From NCBI GenBank assembly GCA_937897265.1, contig CALCPT010000538.1, positions 1-19,096 of the forward strand: a stretch of 19,096 nt of DNA, read 5' to 3'. Below the pieces are notes generated by a model that saw nothing but the letters and a program-made list of their open reading frames with translations, was not told where the DNA came from and ran no database searches. Positions 7,069-14,465 of this stretch are shown here, in pieces. Position 1 is the first letter of the stretch, and every line of letters begins with the position of its first letter. Origin of the DNA: an uncultured Alcaligenaceae bacterium. GTDB lineage: Bacteria; Pseudomonadota; Gammaproteobacteria; Burkholderiales; Burkholderiaceae_B. Position numbers and translations under genes: made by a program.

Positions 7069-7854
7069 CTAGGCGAACGCGTGTTTTTGGGCCAATCCCG
7101 CTGTGCATGCGGGCGAAGTCTCAGTCAACGGCATTGGCGAAATCTGCGCTAAAGCCAAGGCTTGGCCAACCAACAAGGTGACCGGCCCATCAAGTTTGGG
7201 TAGGCCGTTTTGTGCGACCTCAAACAACGTGTCTTTGAACCGTACCCCGAGGCGGCTAGCATTTTCAACGATGCAAATAGGTGTCTGTTTGGGTTTGCCG
7301 GCCTCAATCAAACTGTTGCAGATCTCTTTTGCCTGAGAGCTCGCCATGTAAAGTACAACGGTCTGGGCTGCCATCGCGGCGTTTAACCACTCGTTGTGTA
7401 TGTTGGCTTCGTGCTTACCAAGTCGGGGTGTGACAAAGACCACACTGCGCGATTCACCTCGCAAGGTCAGGCTAGTTTGTAGGTCGGCGGCGGCGGCGCA
7501 CGCTGCGGTCACCCCAGGGATGATTTCAACGTCAATATTTTCGGTGCGGCAGGCTTGAAGCTCTTCGGCTAAGCGACCAAAAATCGAAGGATCGCCGCCT
7601 TTTAAGCGCACTACGGTTAAACCGCGCTTTGCAAGCGTGACCAGCGAGCGGCAAATAAATGCCTGCTCGACCGAGGGGCGCCCTGAACGCTTGCCGACCT
7701 CAAGCCATTGGGCATTTGGCGCGGCTTCCTGCATCCCTGCGGTATCCATCAAGGCATCGTGTAATACGACATCTGCTTGGCTTAATACTCGCCAGGCTTT
7801 GCGCGTCATTAACTCTGGGTCGCCAGGCCCTGCACCGATAAACCAAACTTTCAT
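7069..7854 (-). CDS. cobA: Uroporphyrinogen-III C-methyltransferase (SUMT)
   Basis: S-adenosylmethionine-dependent enzyme that methylates uroporphyrinogen III at C2 and C7 to precorrin-2, the precursor of siroheme (and of cobalamin). It has 261 residues and is a stand-alone SUMT without the dehydrogenase/ferrochelatase half of CysG. The motifs are GAGPGDPEL (7-15), VRLKGGDPSIFGR (82-94), PGVTAA (113-118) and LRGESRSVVFVT (131-142). Two positions depart from the usual forms, which read GGDPFVFGRGGEE and THRGxARS. Its ATG overlaps the cysI stop by 4 nt (ATGA), so it is translationally coupled to the siroheme enzyme that needs its product. A siroheme role is therefore far more likely than a B12 role. 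The remaining oxidation and iron-insertion step (CysG-N/Met8 type) is not encoded here. Confidence 0.92.
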   Translation of the reverse strand: MKVWFIGAGPGDPELMTRKAWRVLSQADVVLHDALMDTAGMQEAAPNAQWLEVGKRSGRPSVEQAFICRSLVTLAKRGLTVVRLKGGDPSIFGRLAEELQACRTENIDVEIIPGVTAACAAAADLQTSLTLRGESRSVVFVTPRLGKHEANIHNEWLNAAMAAQTVVLYMASSQAKEICNSLIEAGKPKQTPICIVENASRLGVRFKDTLFEVAQNGLPKLDGPVTLLVGQALALAQISPMPLTETSPACTAGLAQKHAFA

Positions 7855-9569
7855 GCTGGCGTCTCGCTTTGAACTGTTGACTGCACACGCTTGGGCTTGT
7901 GTTCGGGTTTGCGGGCGGCTTCTGCGGCCTGCGCAAACACTGGCTTGCCTAAGCGCGCTACCGCTTGCCTGAAGGATTCGCCGGGTTCGCGCTGTTCGAG
8001 GTAGGCGTCGATAATTTCTTCGATCGCGTCGCCAACTTCATCTTCAGCAAAGGCGCGCCCGATGATGGTACCAAGTGCGGCGGGCGCACCATGTCCCGAG
8101 TGGCCGCCTAGCAAAATTTGATAAAAAGCAGCGCCGTCTTTATCAACTCCCAAAATTCCGATATGACCGACGTGGTGATGTCCGCAGCTATTCATGCAGC
8201 CTGAAATTCGCAAATCCAATGGCCCGATATTTTCTTGTGCATCAAGCGCCGCGAAGCGTTGCGCAATGTCTTCTGCAATCGGTAGCGAACGTGCATTGGC
8301 TAAGGCACAGAAATCGCCGCCAGGACAAGCTACCATTGCACCGATCAGACCGCCTACCGCGTGATGCAGATTTAGCGCTTGCAAGGCTTCGTAGAGAGCT
8401 GGTAGATCAGACTCGCGTACCGCCGGCAAGACAAAATCTTGGGTATGACTGACGCGAATGAAGCCTTGGCTAAACCGATCGGCGATCCCAGCGATTGCAT
8501 CCATCTCATCACTGGTGACATCGCCCGGTGCGCGACCTGGGGCTTTTAAGGGGATGAGAATGGCTGCGTAACCGGGTTGGCGGTGTGCCAGGCGATTGCG
8601 CGCTAGCCAGCGTTGCCACTGTGTCTTCTGACTGCCTTTTCCTGCTTGGTCAAGATTTGCAAGCGCTTCTCCTGACGTCCAATCGGGCTCGATGAACGCA
8701 TGTTTGACACGGTCTAGCTCCGCTTGCGTAAGCTGATGCGGGCCATCACGAAGGTCTTGCCATTCGGCTTCAACCATTTCGCTAAATTTTTCGATGCCGA
8801 CGCTGCGTACTAAAATTTTGATCCGTGCCTTGGTGAGGTTGTCGCGTCGTCCGAGCTCGTTGTACACCCGCATGACGGCATGGGTGTAAGTCAACAGATC
8901 AAACCAATCCAACCGCTCGCGCAGCACTGGACCCAAGATGGGGGTACGGCCTAAGCCGCCACCCACGCGCACACGAAATACTGCGTGAGGTGTGGCTTGA
9001 ACAACTTCAAAGGCCATGTCATGGATTTGAACCAGTGCGCGATCTTCTGGTGTGCCGGTCAGTGCGACTTTAAATTTACGAGGTAAAAAACAAAGCTCGG
9101 GGTGAAACGTGCTCCATTGGCGTAACAGTTCGGCGTAGGGGCGGGGATCGAGGATTTCGTCGGGTGCAATGCCAGCCAGCGCATCACTGGTGATGTTACG
9201 CAAACAGTTACCACTTGATTGAATGCCATGGATGCCCACTTGAGCTAAGTCAAGTAAAGCTTTGGGTGTGTCGTCTAATGAAATCCAGTTCAACTGCATA
9301 TTCTGACGCGTGGTTAGGTGTCCGTAGCCACGGTCATACTTGCGTGCGACCTCACCTAAGGCTCTCAGTTGCTTGCTGTTGAGCATGCCGTAGGCGATGG
9401 CAATGCGCAGCATTGGGGCATGGCGCTGAATATAGAGCCCGTTTTGCAAACGTAGCGGTTTCAGGTGGTCGTCGCTGAGTAAGCCGTCTTTGTTGCGTTG
9501 AATTTGGCCAGCGAGTTGGCTGGCACGTTCAGTTAAACGCGCAGTGTCGAAACTTGAGGGTTGATACAT
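7851..9569 (-). CDS. cysI: Assimilatory nitrite/sulfite reductase, siroheme and [4Fe-4S] subunit
   Basis: A 572-residue hemoprotein that carries out the six-electron reduction of sulfite to sulfide (or nitrite to ammonia) in the cytoplasm. The [4Fe-4S]-siroheme cysteines are present as C415 and C421 (ACPGGDFC) and C458 and C462 (SGCMNSCG). The N-terminal half contains the ferredoxin-like repeat and the LTTRQNMQLNW substrate/siroheme motif (85-95). The basic C-terminal tail (EHKPKRVQ) has little structure. Sequence alone does not separate sulfite from nitrite reductase; the DUF934 and cobA neighbours favour sulfite. The ATG at 9569 lacks a strong Shine-Dalgarno, but homology begins nearby. It is first in a three-gene transcript, with a 137-bp upstream gap that holds a striking inverted repeat (9657-9682). 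Confidence 0.94.
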   Translation of the reverse strand: MYQPSSFDTARLTERASQLAGQIQRNKDGLLSDDHLKPLRLQNGLYIQRHAPMLRIAIAYGMLNSKQLRALGEVARKYDRGYGHLTTRQNMQLNWISLDDTPKALLDLAQVGIHGIQSSGNCLRNITSDALAGIAPDEILDPRPYAELLRQWSTFHPELCFLPRKFKVALTGTPEDRALVQIHDMAFEVVQATPHAVFRVRVGGGLGRTPILGPVLRERLDWFDLLTYTHAVMRVYNELGRRDNLTKARIKILVRSVGIEKFSEMVEAEWQDLRDGPHQLTQAELDRVKHAFIEPDWTSGEALANLDQAGKGSQKTQWQRWLARNRLAHRQPGYAAILIPLKAPGRAPGDVTSDEMDAIAGIADRFSQGFIRVSHTQDFVLPAVRESDLPALYEALQALNLHHAVGGLIGAMVACPGGDFCALANARSLPIAEDIAQRFAALDAQENIGPLDLRISGCMNSCGHHHVGHIGILGVDKDGAAFYQILLGGHSGHGAPAALGTIIGRAFAEDEVGDAIEEIIDAYLEQREPGESFRQAVARLGKPVFAQAAEAARKPEHKPKRVQSTVQSETPA

Positions 9570-9656
9570 GGAGTCACACAGATCGTAAAGCCTAAAGGCT
9601 AGAGGCTTAAACGACCTGGGTCAAAGAATGATTTTATCTTTGCTTATAACGATATG

Positions 9657-9682
9657 GCTGCGTAGCGCTACGGCTACGCAGC
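9657..9682. repeat. Nested palindromes between dinB and cysI
   Basis: GCTGCGTAGC and GCTACGCAGC form a perfect 10-bp inverted repeat around a 6-nt loop. Inside it CGTAGCGCTACG (9661-9672) is itself a 12-bp palindrome, and a further GCTACGC at 9689-9695 can pair with the left arm as an alternative. It lies 24 bp after the dinB stop and about 90 bp upstream of cysI. There is no T-run on the minus strand, so it is not a classical intrinsic terminator. It may be a REP-like element, a Rho-associated 3' stem, or a control site for cysI. Confidence 0.55.
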
Positions 9683-9706
9683 GCTAGTGCTACGCCCTGG
9701 CGTGTG

Positions 9707-10870
9707 TTATTCAAACTCAAACGGTAAGGTGGGTTGAGTCTCTCGTTCAACATACTCGGCTGCCTGCACCGGTCGTAGGCCCCCAGCGCGAACCCCGAGC
9801 AGACGAATCCTTTGCTCAAGTGGCACCCGTTTTAAACATTCGGTAGCAGCCAGTCGAATCTGAGAGCCGTCGATGACATCTCCTGGCAAGGTTAGGTCAC
9901 GGGTGATCACTTGAAAATCTGCAAATTTCAGCTTGATGCCGATCGTGCGACAGGCGTAGCCTTTACGCTGAAGATCATCCGCTAGCCGCATGCAAAGATT
10001 TGTGAAAATTTCAGAAAGCCGTGCGCGATCATGCTTGGCATGCAAGTCACGATCGAAGGTGGTTTCACGGCTAAGAGACTTGGGCTCAGACCAAGTCACA
10101 ACAGGTCGCTCATCGATTCCTTGTGAAACTTGCGCCATCCACGCGCCGGTACTTCGACCAAAATGTGCCACCAATAGTTCGGCGGGCGCTGCGGCGAGCT
10201 CGCCGATGGTGTGGATATTTAATGCTGCCAGCTTGTCGTTAGCTTTTGGCCCAATACCATTGATTTTTTTTGCTGCTAGCGGCCAAATGCGTGTGGCCAG
10301 TTCGCTCGGATCAAGAATCGTGATGCCGTCGGGCTTATCAAGCTCAGAGCAGATTTTCGATAAGAGCTTGTTCGTTGTGATGCCGATTGAACAGGTTAAG
10401 CCCGTGGCATCAAACACCGCTTGCTTGATGTGTTTGGCAACTACCAGAGAGTCACCTTCGACCTGCGTCAGATCAATGTAGATCTCATCAATGCCGCGAT
10501 CTTCGATGTGCGGGGCGACCGAGGCAACAGCCTCTTTGAACAGACGTGAAAAGTGTCGATAGGCCTCGAAGTTTGCCGGCAGCAAAATTGCATCAGGTGC
10601 CAAGGCAGCGGATTTCATTAAACCCATACCCGAAAATACGCCTAAAGCGCGCGCTTCGTAGGTCGAGGTCGTGACCACCCCGCGCCCTGCATAGTCACGT
10701 AAGCGTGAAAATTGTTTATCGCCTTTAGCATTGGTGATTGGGGTGCTGGCGTTACGCCCCCCCACGACAACGGCCTGGCCGCGTAACTCTGGATAGGTCA
10801 GCAACTCCACCGATGCGAAAAACGCATCCATATCTAGGTGAGCAATACGACGTTGCCTAGTTAAATCCAT
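9707..10870 (-). CDS. dinB: DNA polymerase IV (Y-family translesion polymerase)
   Basis: A 387-residue error-prone Y-family polymerase that bypasses damaged bases. The palm carboxylates are D13 (IAHLDMDAFFASVE) and D128-E129 (RGIDEIYIDLT). Between VVVGG and RGVVTTSTYEAR there is an insert of about 25 residues absent from E. coli Pol IV, which I associate with betaproteobacterial forms. The C-terminus ends in QPTLPFEFE, which fits a beta-clamp-binding motif. I chose the ATG at 10870; the longer frame to 10906 reads through the preceding gene. The 14-bp overlap with the end of the amidohydrolase gene implies translational coupling. No LexA box is seen just upstream of the coding start, which lies inside another gene, so expression would follow the operon promoter. 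Confidence 0.94.
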   Translation of the reverse strand: MDLTRQRRIAHLDMDAFFASVELLTYPELRGQAVVVGGRNASTPITNAKGDKQFSRLRDYAGRGVVTTSTYEARALGVFSGMGLMKSAALAPDAILLPANFEAYRHFSRLFKEAVASVAPHIEDRGIDEIYIDLTQVEGDSLVVAKHIKQAVFDATGLTCSIGITTNKLLSKICSELDKPDGITILDPSELATRIWPLAAKKINGIGPKANDKLAALNIHTIGELAAAPAELLVAHFGRSTGAWMAQVSQGIDERPVVTWSEPKSLSRETTFDRDLHAKHDRARLSEIFTNLCMRLADDLQRKGYACRTIGIKLKFADFQVITRDLTLPGDVIDGSQIRLAATECLKRVPLEQRIRLLGVRAGGLRPVQAAEYVERETQPTLPFEFE

Positions 10871-11753
10871 AAAGCTCAGTAGGATTGCTGACCAAAATTT
10901 GCTCAATCACTGAGCGGTCAGTCGTCCAGCGTGCCAGCATGTCAAGCATGTTGGCGTCGTTGGGCTTAGTCGTCTCGGTCGGGTGGGGCCAGTCGCTTCC
11001 CCACACTAGACGGTTCGGTGCGGTGGCAATCCAGTGTCGCGCGATCGGATCGATATCTAAAAACTCGCCAGCTTCACCGACTTGGCTATCTAAATAAGCA
11101 CCCGAGAGCTTGATCCAAGTACGACCTTGGGCTAACAGATGTTCGACGATCTTGACGGCGGGGTGTTTGAGACCAAGAGGCTGTGGCAAACGTGTCATGT
11201 GATCGAACACGAGTGGCGTGGGCAGGCGCTTAAGCATCGCCTCGTGCTCAACGATTTGATCTGCGGTCCAGTGCAATTGCAAATGCCATCCCAAGTTGGC
11301 GATGCGCGCAGCTAGCGGTTCGACCATCTCAAAACTCGCAGCCGCATGTTTGAGGGTGTAAAGAGAAAAGCGCACTCCACGAATGCCGCCAGCGTCTAAG
11401 GCCTTGAGTGTTGTGTCGCTGACATCACTGCGCAAGACAGCAACCCCCCGCGTACGATCGATACCAAGTTGGGCGATCGCGTCGAGTGTGACATCATTAT
11501 CGACACCGTAGCTGCGTGGCGTGACAACAACAGCGCGTTCTGTGCCCAAACGTTTTTGCAAAAGTCGATACTCGTTCACCGTGGCCAAGTCGAGTAACGA
11601 TGCAGCATCGACGGACTGCGCGAATCGTGCATCGTAAATATGCAAGTGACAGTCACAGGCCCTCAAGGGAACCGGTAGCATCGGAGTATTTAAGCCAGCT
11701 GAGTTGGGAACGTACTCAGACGCGAGTGATCCTGCAGAGACTTGTGTCGTCAT
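10857..11753 (-). CDS. Amidohydrolase family protein, 2-pyrone-4,6-dicarboxylate hydrolase-like
   Basis: A 298-residue metal-dependent hydrolase of the amidohydrolase-2 group. The best pattern match is to LigI-type lactonases, which open 2-pyrone-4,6-dicarboxylate in aromatic (protocatechuate 4,5-cleavage) catabolism. Active-site landmarks in order are H36 and H38 (CDCHLHIYD), H161 (LQLHW), H185 (FDHMTR) and D254 (WGSDWPHP). The first ~30 residues look like a linker. It overlaps the upstream CoA-transferase gene by ATGA and the downstream dinB by 14 bp. No other protocatechuate-4,5 or syringate pathway gene is in the window, so the real substrate may be a different lactone or dicarboxylate released from a CoA-linked compound. 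Confidence 0.88.
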   Translation of the reverse strand: MTTQVSAGSLASEYVPNSAGLNTPMLPVPLRACDCHLHIYDARFAQSVDAASLLDLATVNEYRLLQKRLGTERAVVVTPRSYGVDNDVTLDAIAQLGIDRTRGVAVLRSDVSDTTLKALDAGGIRGVRFSLYTLKHAAASFEMVEPLAARIANLGWHLQLHWTADQIVEHEAMLKRLPTPLVFDHMTRLPQPLGLKHPAVKIVEHLLAQGRTWIKLSGAYLDSQVGEAGEFLDIDPIARHWIATAPNRLVWGSDWPHPTETTKPNDANMLDMLARWTTDRSVIEQILVSNPTELYGFN

Positions 11754-12955
11754 GTTTTTTTATTTGCTTTGCGCAAACGCTTTGCTTCGTTACGGATCAA
11801 GTCAGTGTGTTGCCCCAGTGTTGGTGCGGCAAAGGGCTCGGGGCCAGGCGTGCGACTAAACTTGATTGAACGCTTCAGACCACGGTACTTGCCGACGACT
11901 GGGTGTTCAAAATTTGTGATCAGGTCTTGGCTGGCAACCTGCGGATGCTCAAACATGTCTTCAATCGATAGGGCTGCTGAGCAAGGCACCTCTTCGCCAA
12001 AAATAGCCTCCCACTCAAAAGCGGTATGTTGAAGAAGTGCCTCGCGTATCTTTGGCACGATCTCGTCTTGGTGCTGAGCACGTTTGCGTACGGTGTCGTA
12101 GCGTTCGTTGTTAGCGAGCTCTTCGAGACCAACTTTTTGACACAAGGCCGTCCAAAAATGCGGCACGTTGGCAGAAATATATAAATAGCCTTCGCGCGTT
12201 GGGTGTATGCCCGTAATTCCAAGCGAACGCATATCTCGGCCAACCTCGCGACCTTCACCCTCGGCCCAGACTAGGCGTGCCGATTGCAAGGTGAGCGCCG
12301 CTGCGAGTAGCGAGACGCCGACATACTGCCCCTGGCCAGAGCGTTCGCGCTCAAACAAGGCTGAAGACACAGCACCCGCCACCAACGCCGAGGTGTAGTA
12401 ATCCACAATCGAGCCGTACAAAATTTCTGGTGGTCCGCCCGCTTTGCCCTGTAATACGGTCATGCCAGTCATGGTTTGTAAGACCTGATCAAAGCCGGCC
12501 TTTTCTTTGAAAGGGCCAGATTCGCCATAACCACTGACTGCGCAATAAATTAACCGCGGGTTCAACGTTTTTAGCGTTTCGTAGCCGATCCCGATGCGCG
12601 GGGCAACGCTTGGTCTGAAGTTATGCACTAAGACGTCCGCAGTTTCAATGAGGGTCAGTAGCGTGGCGAGATCGTCTGGATCTTTAATATCCAAAACGGC
12701 AGCCAATTTGCTGCGGTTGACGCCCAAAAAAGCGCGGCTCTCAGAAGCCAAGGAGGAGGGGTATCGACGTAAGTTATCCCCGCTAGGCGGTTCAATTTTG
12801 ATGATCTCGGCGCCTTGATCGGCAAGCAGTGAGCATCCATAGGGCCCTGCAATATAGGCCGATAGATCAATGACGCGTACCCCTGACAAAGGACCTTGAC
12901 TGCCAGATCGTTCAGGGAGCGCAGAGGCTTGTGTTGAGGATGGTGTTTGTGTCAT
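11750..12955 (-). CDS. CaiB/BaiF (class III) CoA-transferase
   Basis: A 401-residue family III CoA-transferase, which moves CoA between carboxylic acids via an aspartyl-CoA intermediate. The N-terminal Rossmann-like segment (VRVIDLSAYIAGPYGC, then GAEIIKIEPPSGDNLR) and the NFRPSV motif are typical. D185 (in SIVDYYTS) fits the catalytic Asp. At the place where methylacyl-CoA racemases have GHD it reads GFDQ, so this is a transferase rather than a racemase. I prefer the ATG at 12955; a GTG at 12964 overlapping the Bug stop as GTGA is also possible. The start is 5 nt after the Bug stop, and its own stop overlaps the amidohydrolase start by 4 nt. It probably activates the compound bound by the neighbouring Bug receptor. 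Confidence 0.92.
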   Translation of the reverse strand: MTQTPSSTQASALPERSGSQGPLSGVRVIDLSAYIAGPYGCSLLADQGAEIIKIEPPSGDNLRRYPSSLASESRAFLGVNRSKLAAVLDIKDPDDLATLLTLIETADVLVHNFRPSVAPRIGIGYETLKTLNPRLIYCAVSGYGESGPFKEKAGFDQVLQTMTGMTVLQGKAGGPPEILYGSIVDYYTSALVAGAVSSALFERERSGQGQYVGVSLLAAALTLQSARLVWAEGEGREVGRDMRSLGITGIHPTREGYLYISANVPHFWTALCQKVGLEELANNERYDTVRKRAQHQDEIVPKIREALLQHTAFEWEAIFGEEVPCSAALSIEDMFEHPQVASQDLITNFEHPVVGKYRGLKRSIKFSRTPGPEPFAAPTLGQHTDLIRNEAKRLRKANKKT

Positions 12956-12960
12956 CGGAC

Positions 12961-13944
12961 TCACTCGGGTTGGATATCTGCGGCTTGGGCGACGCGCTTC
13001 CAGCGCGCCAGTTCAGCCGAAAGATGTTGCGCAAAGGCTTCTGTGCTCATCGGAGCAGGGCTGGCACCTTCTTTAATAAAAAAGGCTTTCATGTCGTCAG
13101 AGGTTATCGCCTGATTGATCGTCGCGTTCAGTTGCTCTACGACTGGGGCCGGTGTGTTGGCGGGTGCGAGTACACCCCACCAGAGCTCGACAGCGCTTTG
13201 TGCGTAGCCTGCTTCGCCCAAAGATCGAATTGAAGGTGCCACGTCACTGCGCGATGCGGTGCTTACCGCCAGAGCTCTGATTTTTTCGCCTTTCACTTGC
13301 GCGAGTAAGGACGGCGCACTGGCGATCAGCAAATCGATTTGTCCTCCGATCAAATCGGTTACGGCAGGGCTCATGCCTTTGTATGGTACGTGCGTGAGTT
13401 TGATCTGTGCGGCTTCAGCCAAAATTTCTGTGGCAAATTGATTGATGCTACCAACGCCAGAGGTGCCGTAATTCAGCTTGGCTGGGTTCGCCTTTGCAAA
13501 GAGGATCAGGTCTTCAAGCGTCTGAAAAGGCGTTTGCTTACCTACGGTGATTAACAACGGCCCTTTGGCCAACATGGCGACGGGTGAAAAACTCGTTTGT
13601 GCATCGTAGGGCAAATTGGTTCGAATTGCCGCACCGGTCGTGAACGTCGACGACAGCACAACCAAGGTGTAGCCATCGGCCGGTGCTTTCGCTAAAAGAA
13701 CGTTCGCGAGAATCCCGCCTGCTGCAGGTTTATTTTCAACAACAACGGCAACGCCTAACGCCGCTTGCAGATGTTTGCCGATCGCACGCGCAAAAATATC
13801 GTTTGAGCCGCCGGCGGCACTGCCCACTAAGAGCGTCACGGGCTTGGTTGGAAAGGTCGCTTGAGCAAAAAGTGGTGAACATAAGCCTGTTAAGCCCATC
13901 ACCGCCGTCAGTCTAAGAGCGAGTATCGCAAGACGATTGAACAT
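12961..13944 (-). CDS. Bug/TctC family substrate-binding protein (third copy)
   Basis: A 327-residue periplasmic Bug receptor. The signal peptide (MFNRLAILALRLTAVMG and on) probably ends after PLFAQ (residue 28). The ligand loop reads SAAGGSNDIFAR (42-53), where most homologues, including the other three here, have GG(G/A)TD; the Ser-Asn-Asp version suggests a different ligand contact. The HVPYKGMSPAVTDLIGG segment is standard. I chose the ATG at 13944; a TTG at 13956 overlaps the upstream stop. The gene is sandwiched between the AIG2/GGCT-like gene (8 nt gap) and the CoA-transferase gene (5 nt gap), so transport and activation are tightly linked in one transcript. Confidence 0.92.
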   Translation of the reverse strand: MFNRLAILALRLTAVMGLTGLCSPLFAQATFPTKPVTLLVGSAAGGSNDIFARAIGKHLQAALGVAVVVENKPAAGGILANVLLAKAPADGYTLVVLSSTFTTGAAIRTNLPYDAQTSFSPVAMLAKGPLLITVGKQTPFQTLEDLILFAKANPAKLNYGTSGVGSINQFATEILAEAAQIKLTHVPYKGMSPAVTDLIGGQIDLLIASAPSLLAQVKGEKIRALAVSTASRSDVAPSIRSLGEAGYAQSAVELWWGVLAPANTPAPVVEQLNATINQAITSDDMKAFFIKEGASPAPMSTEAFAQHLSAELARWKRVAQAADIQPE

Positions 13945-13952
13945 ATTGTGCG

Positions 13953-14351
13953 TCAAACCTTGTTATGGGTATTTAGAAAATGCTTCAGGTGTTGCGTCTC
14001 AAACATGTGCGTTGACCAATCTTCGCCTAGCAGACGAGTCAGGTCAAGCCATCGATAAATGTGCGCCGAGTGCATCGCGCCGTCTGACGTACGTATCTGA
14101 ACCGGTTCTCGAGCATAGCTAGAGGTTTCAAAGGTATCCAAGCGCGTGAGAGCCTGTGCGCTAACATTGAACCACACTACACCCTCGAGTTGATGGCCGA
14201 CACAGGGCGTGGCCGCCGGGTAGGATTCACCTTGCAATTGATGCCGACGCCAATTCAACAGCTTGGCAGGTTTGTTATTAAAGGATTGCCCAGCGACCGC
14301 TTCAAAAATCTCGGGATACATGAGCGAGCCATAGGTGAAGATGTTGATCAT
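13953..14351 (-). CDS. AIG2/gamma-glutamylcyclotransferase-like protein
   Basis: A small 132-residue protein with the fold signature of the AIG2/GGCT family: an N-terminal INIFTYGSLM with the YGSL loop (7-10) and LDTFETSSYARE, in which E75 fits the catalytic acid. Such enzymes release 5-oxoproline from gamma-glutamyl amines or dipeptides, but many family members have no known substrate. The ATG at 14351 fits the family N-terminus. A GTG at 14375 adds eight residues and has GAGG nine bases upstream, so it cannot be excluded. It is the first gene of the five-gene minus-strand run ending in dinB, and is divergent from the fourth Bug gene. Its role in that operon is unclear; removing a glutamyl group from an amine-linked substrate is one guess. 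Confidence 0.85.
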   Translation of the reverse strand: MINIFTYGSLMYPEIFEAVAGQSFNNKPAKLLNWRRHQLQGESYPAATPCVGHQLEGVVWFNVSAQALTRLDTFETSSYAREPVQIRTSDGAMHSAHIYRWLDLTRLLGEDWSTHMFETQHLKHFLNTHNKV

Positions 14352-14393
14352 GATGGGTTGTTGGTGCCAAATCACTAGTCAAGGCCTCGTTTA

Positions 14394-14399
14394 TATAAT
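14394..14399 (+). promoter_or_regulatory. Possible -10 element in the divergent spacer
   Basis: A perfect TATAAT occurs in the 114-bp spacer between the divergent AIG2-like and Bug genes, 67 bp upstream of the Bug start. No matching -35 hexamer stands at the right distance (ATCACT is there), so this is only a candidate. The surrounding TTATATAATA is nearly symmetric and could serve either strand. Confidence 0.3.
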
Positions 14400-14465
14400 A
14401 GATTCGAGCGCGATGGCATTTACCTTTTTAGTCACCGATTAAAAAAGCAAAATATAGAGGCAGGT

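Noticed and set aside
8075..8452. A 125-codon plus-strand frame opposite cysI
   Set aside because: It covers the complement of the cysI cluster-binding region, and its Arg-rich composition is typical of a shadow frame.
9657..9695. The repeated GCTACG units as a CRISPR or integration site
   Set aside because: The units are short, adjacent and inverted rather than regularly spaced direct repeats, and no cas or integrase gene is near.
9990..10481. A 163-codon open frame antisense to dinB
   Set aside because: It has no family resemblance and mirrors a well-supported dinB coding region; shadow frames of this length are common opposite such genes.
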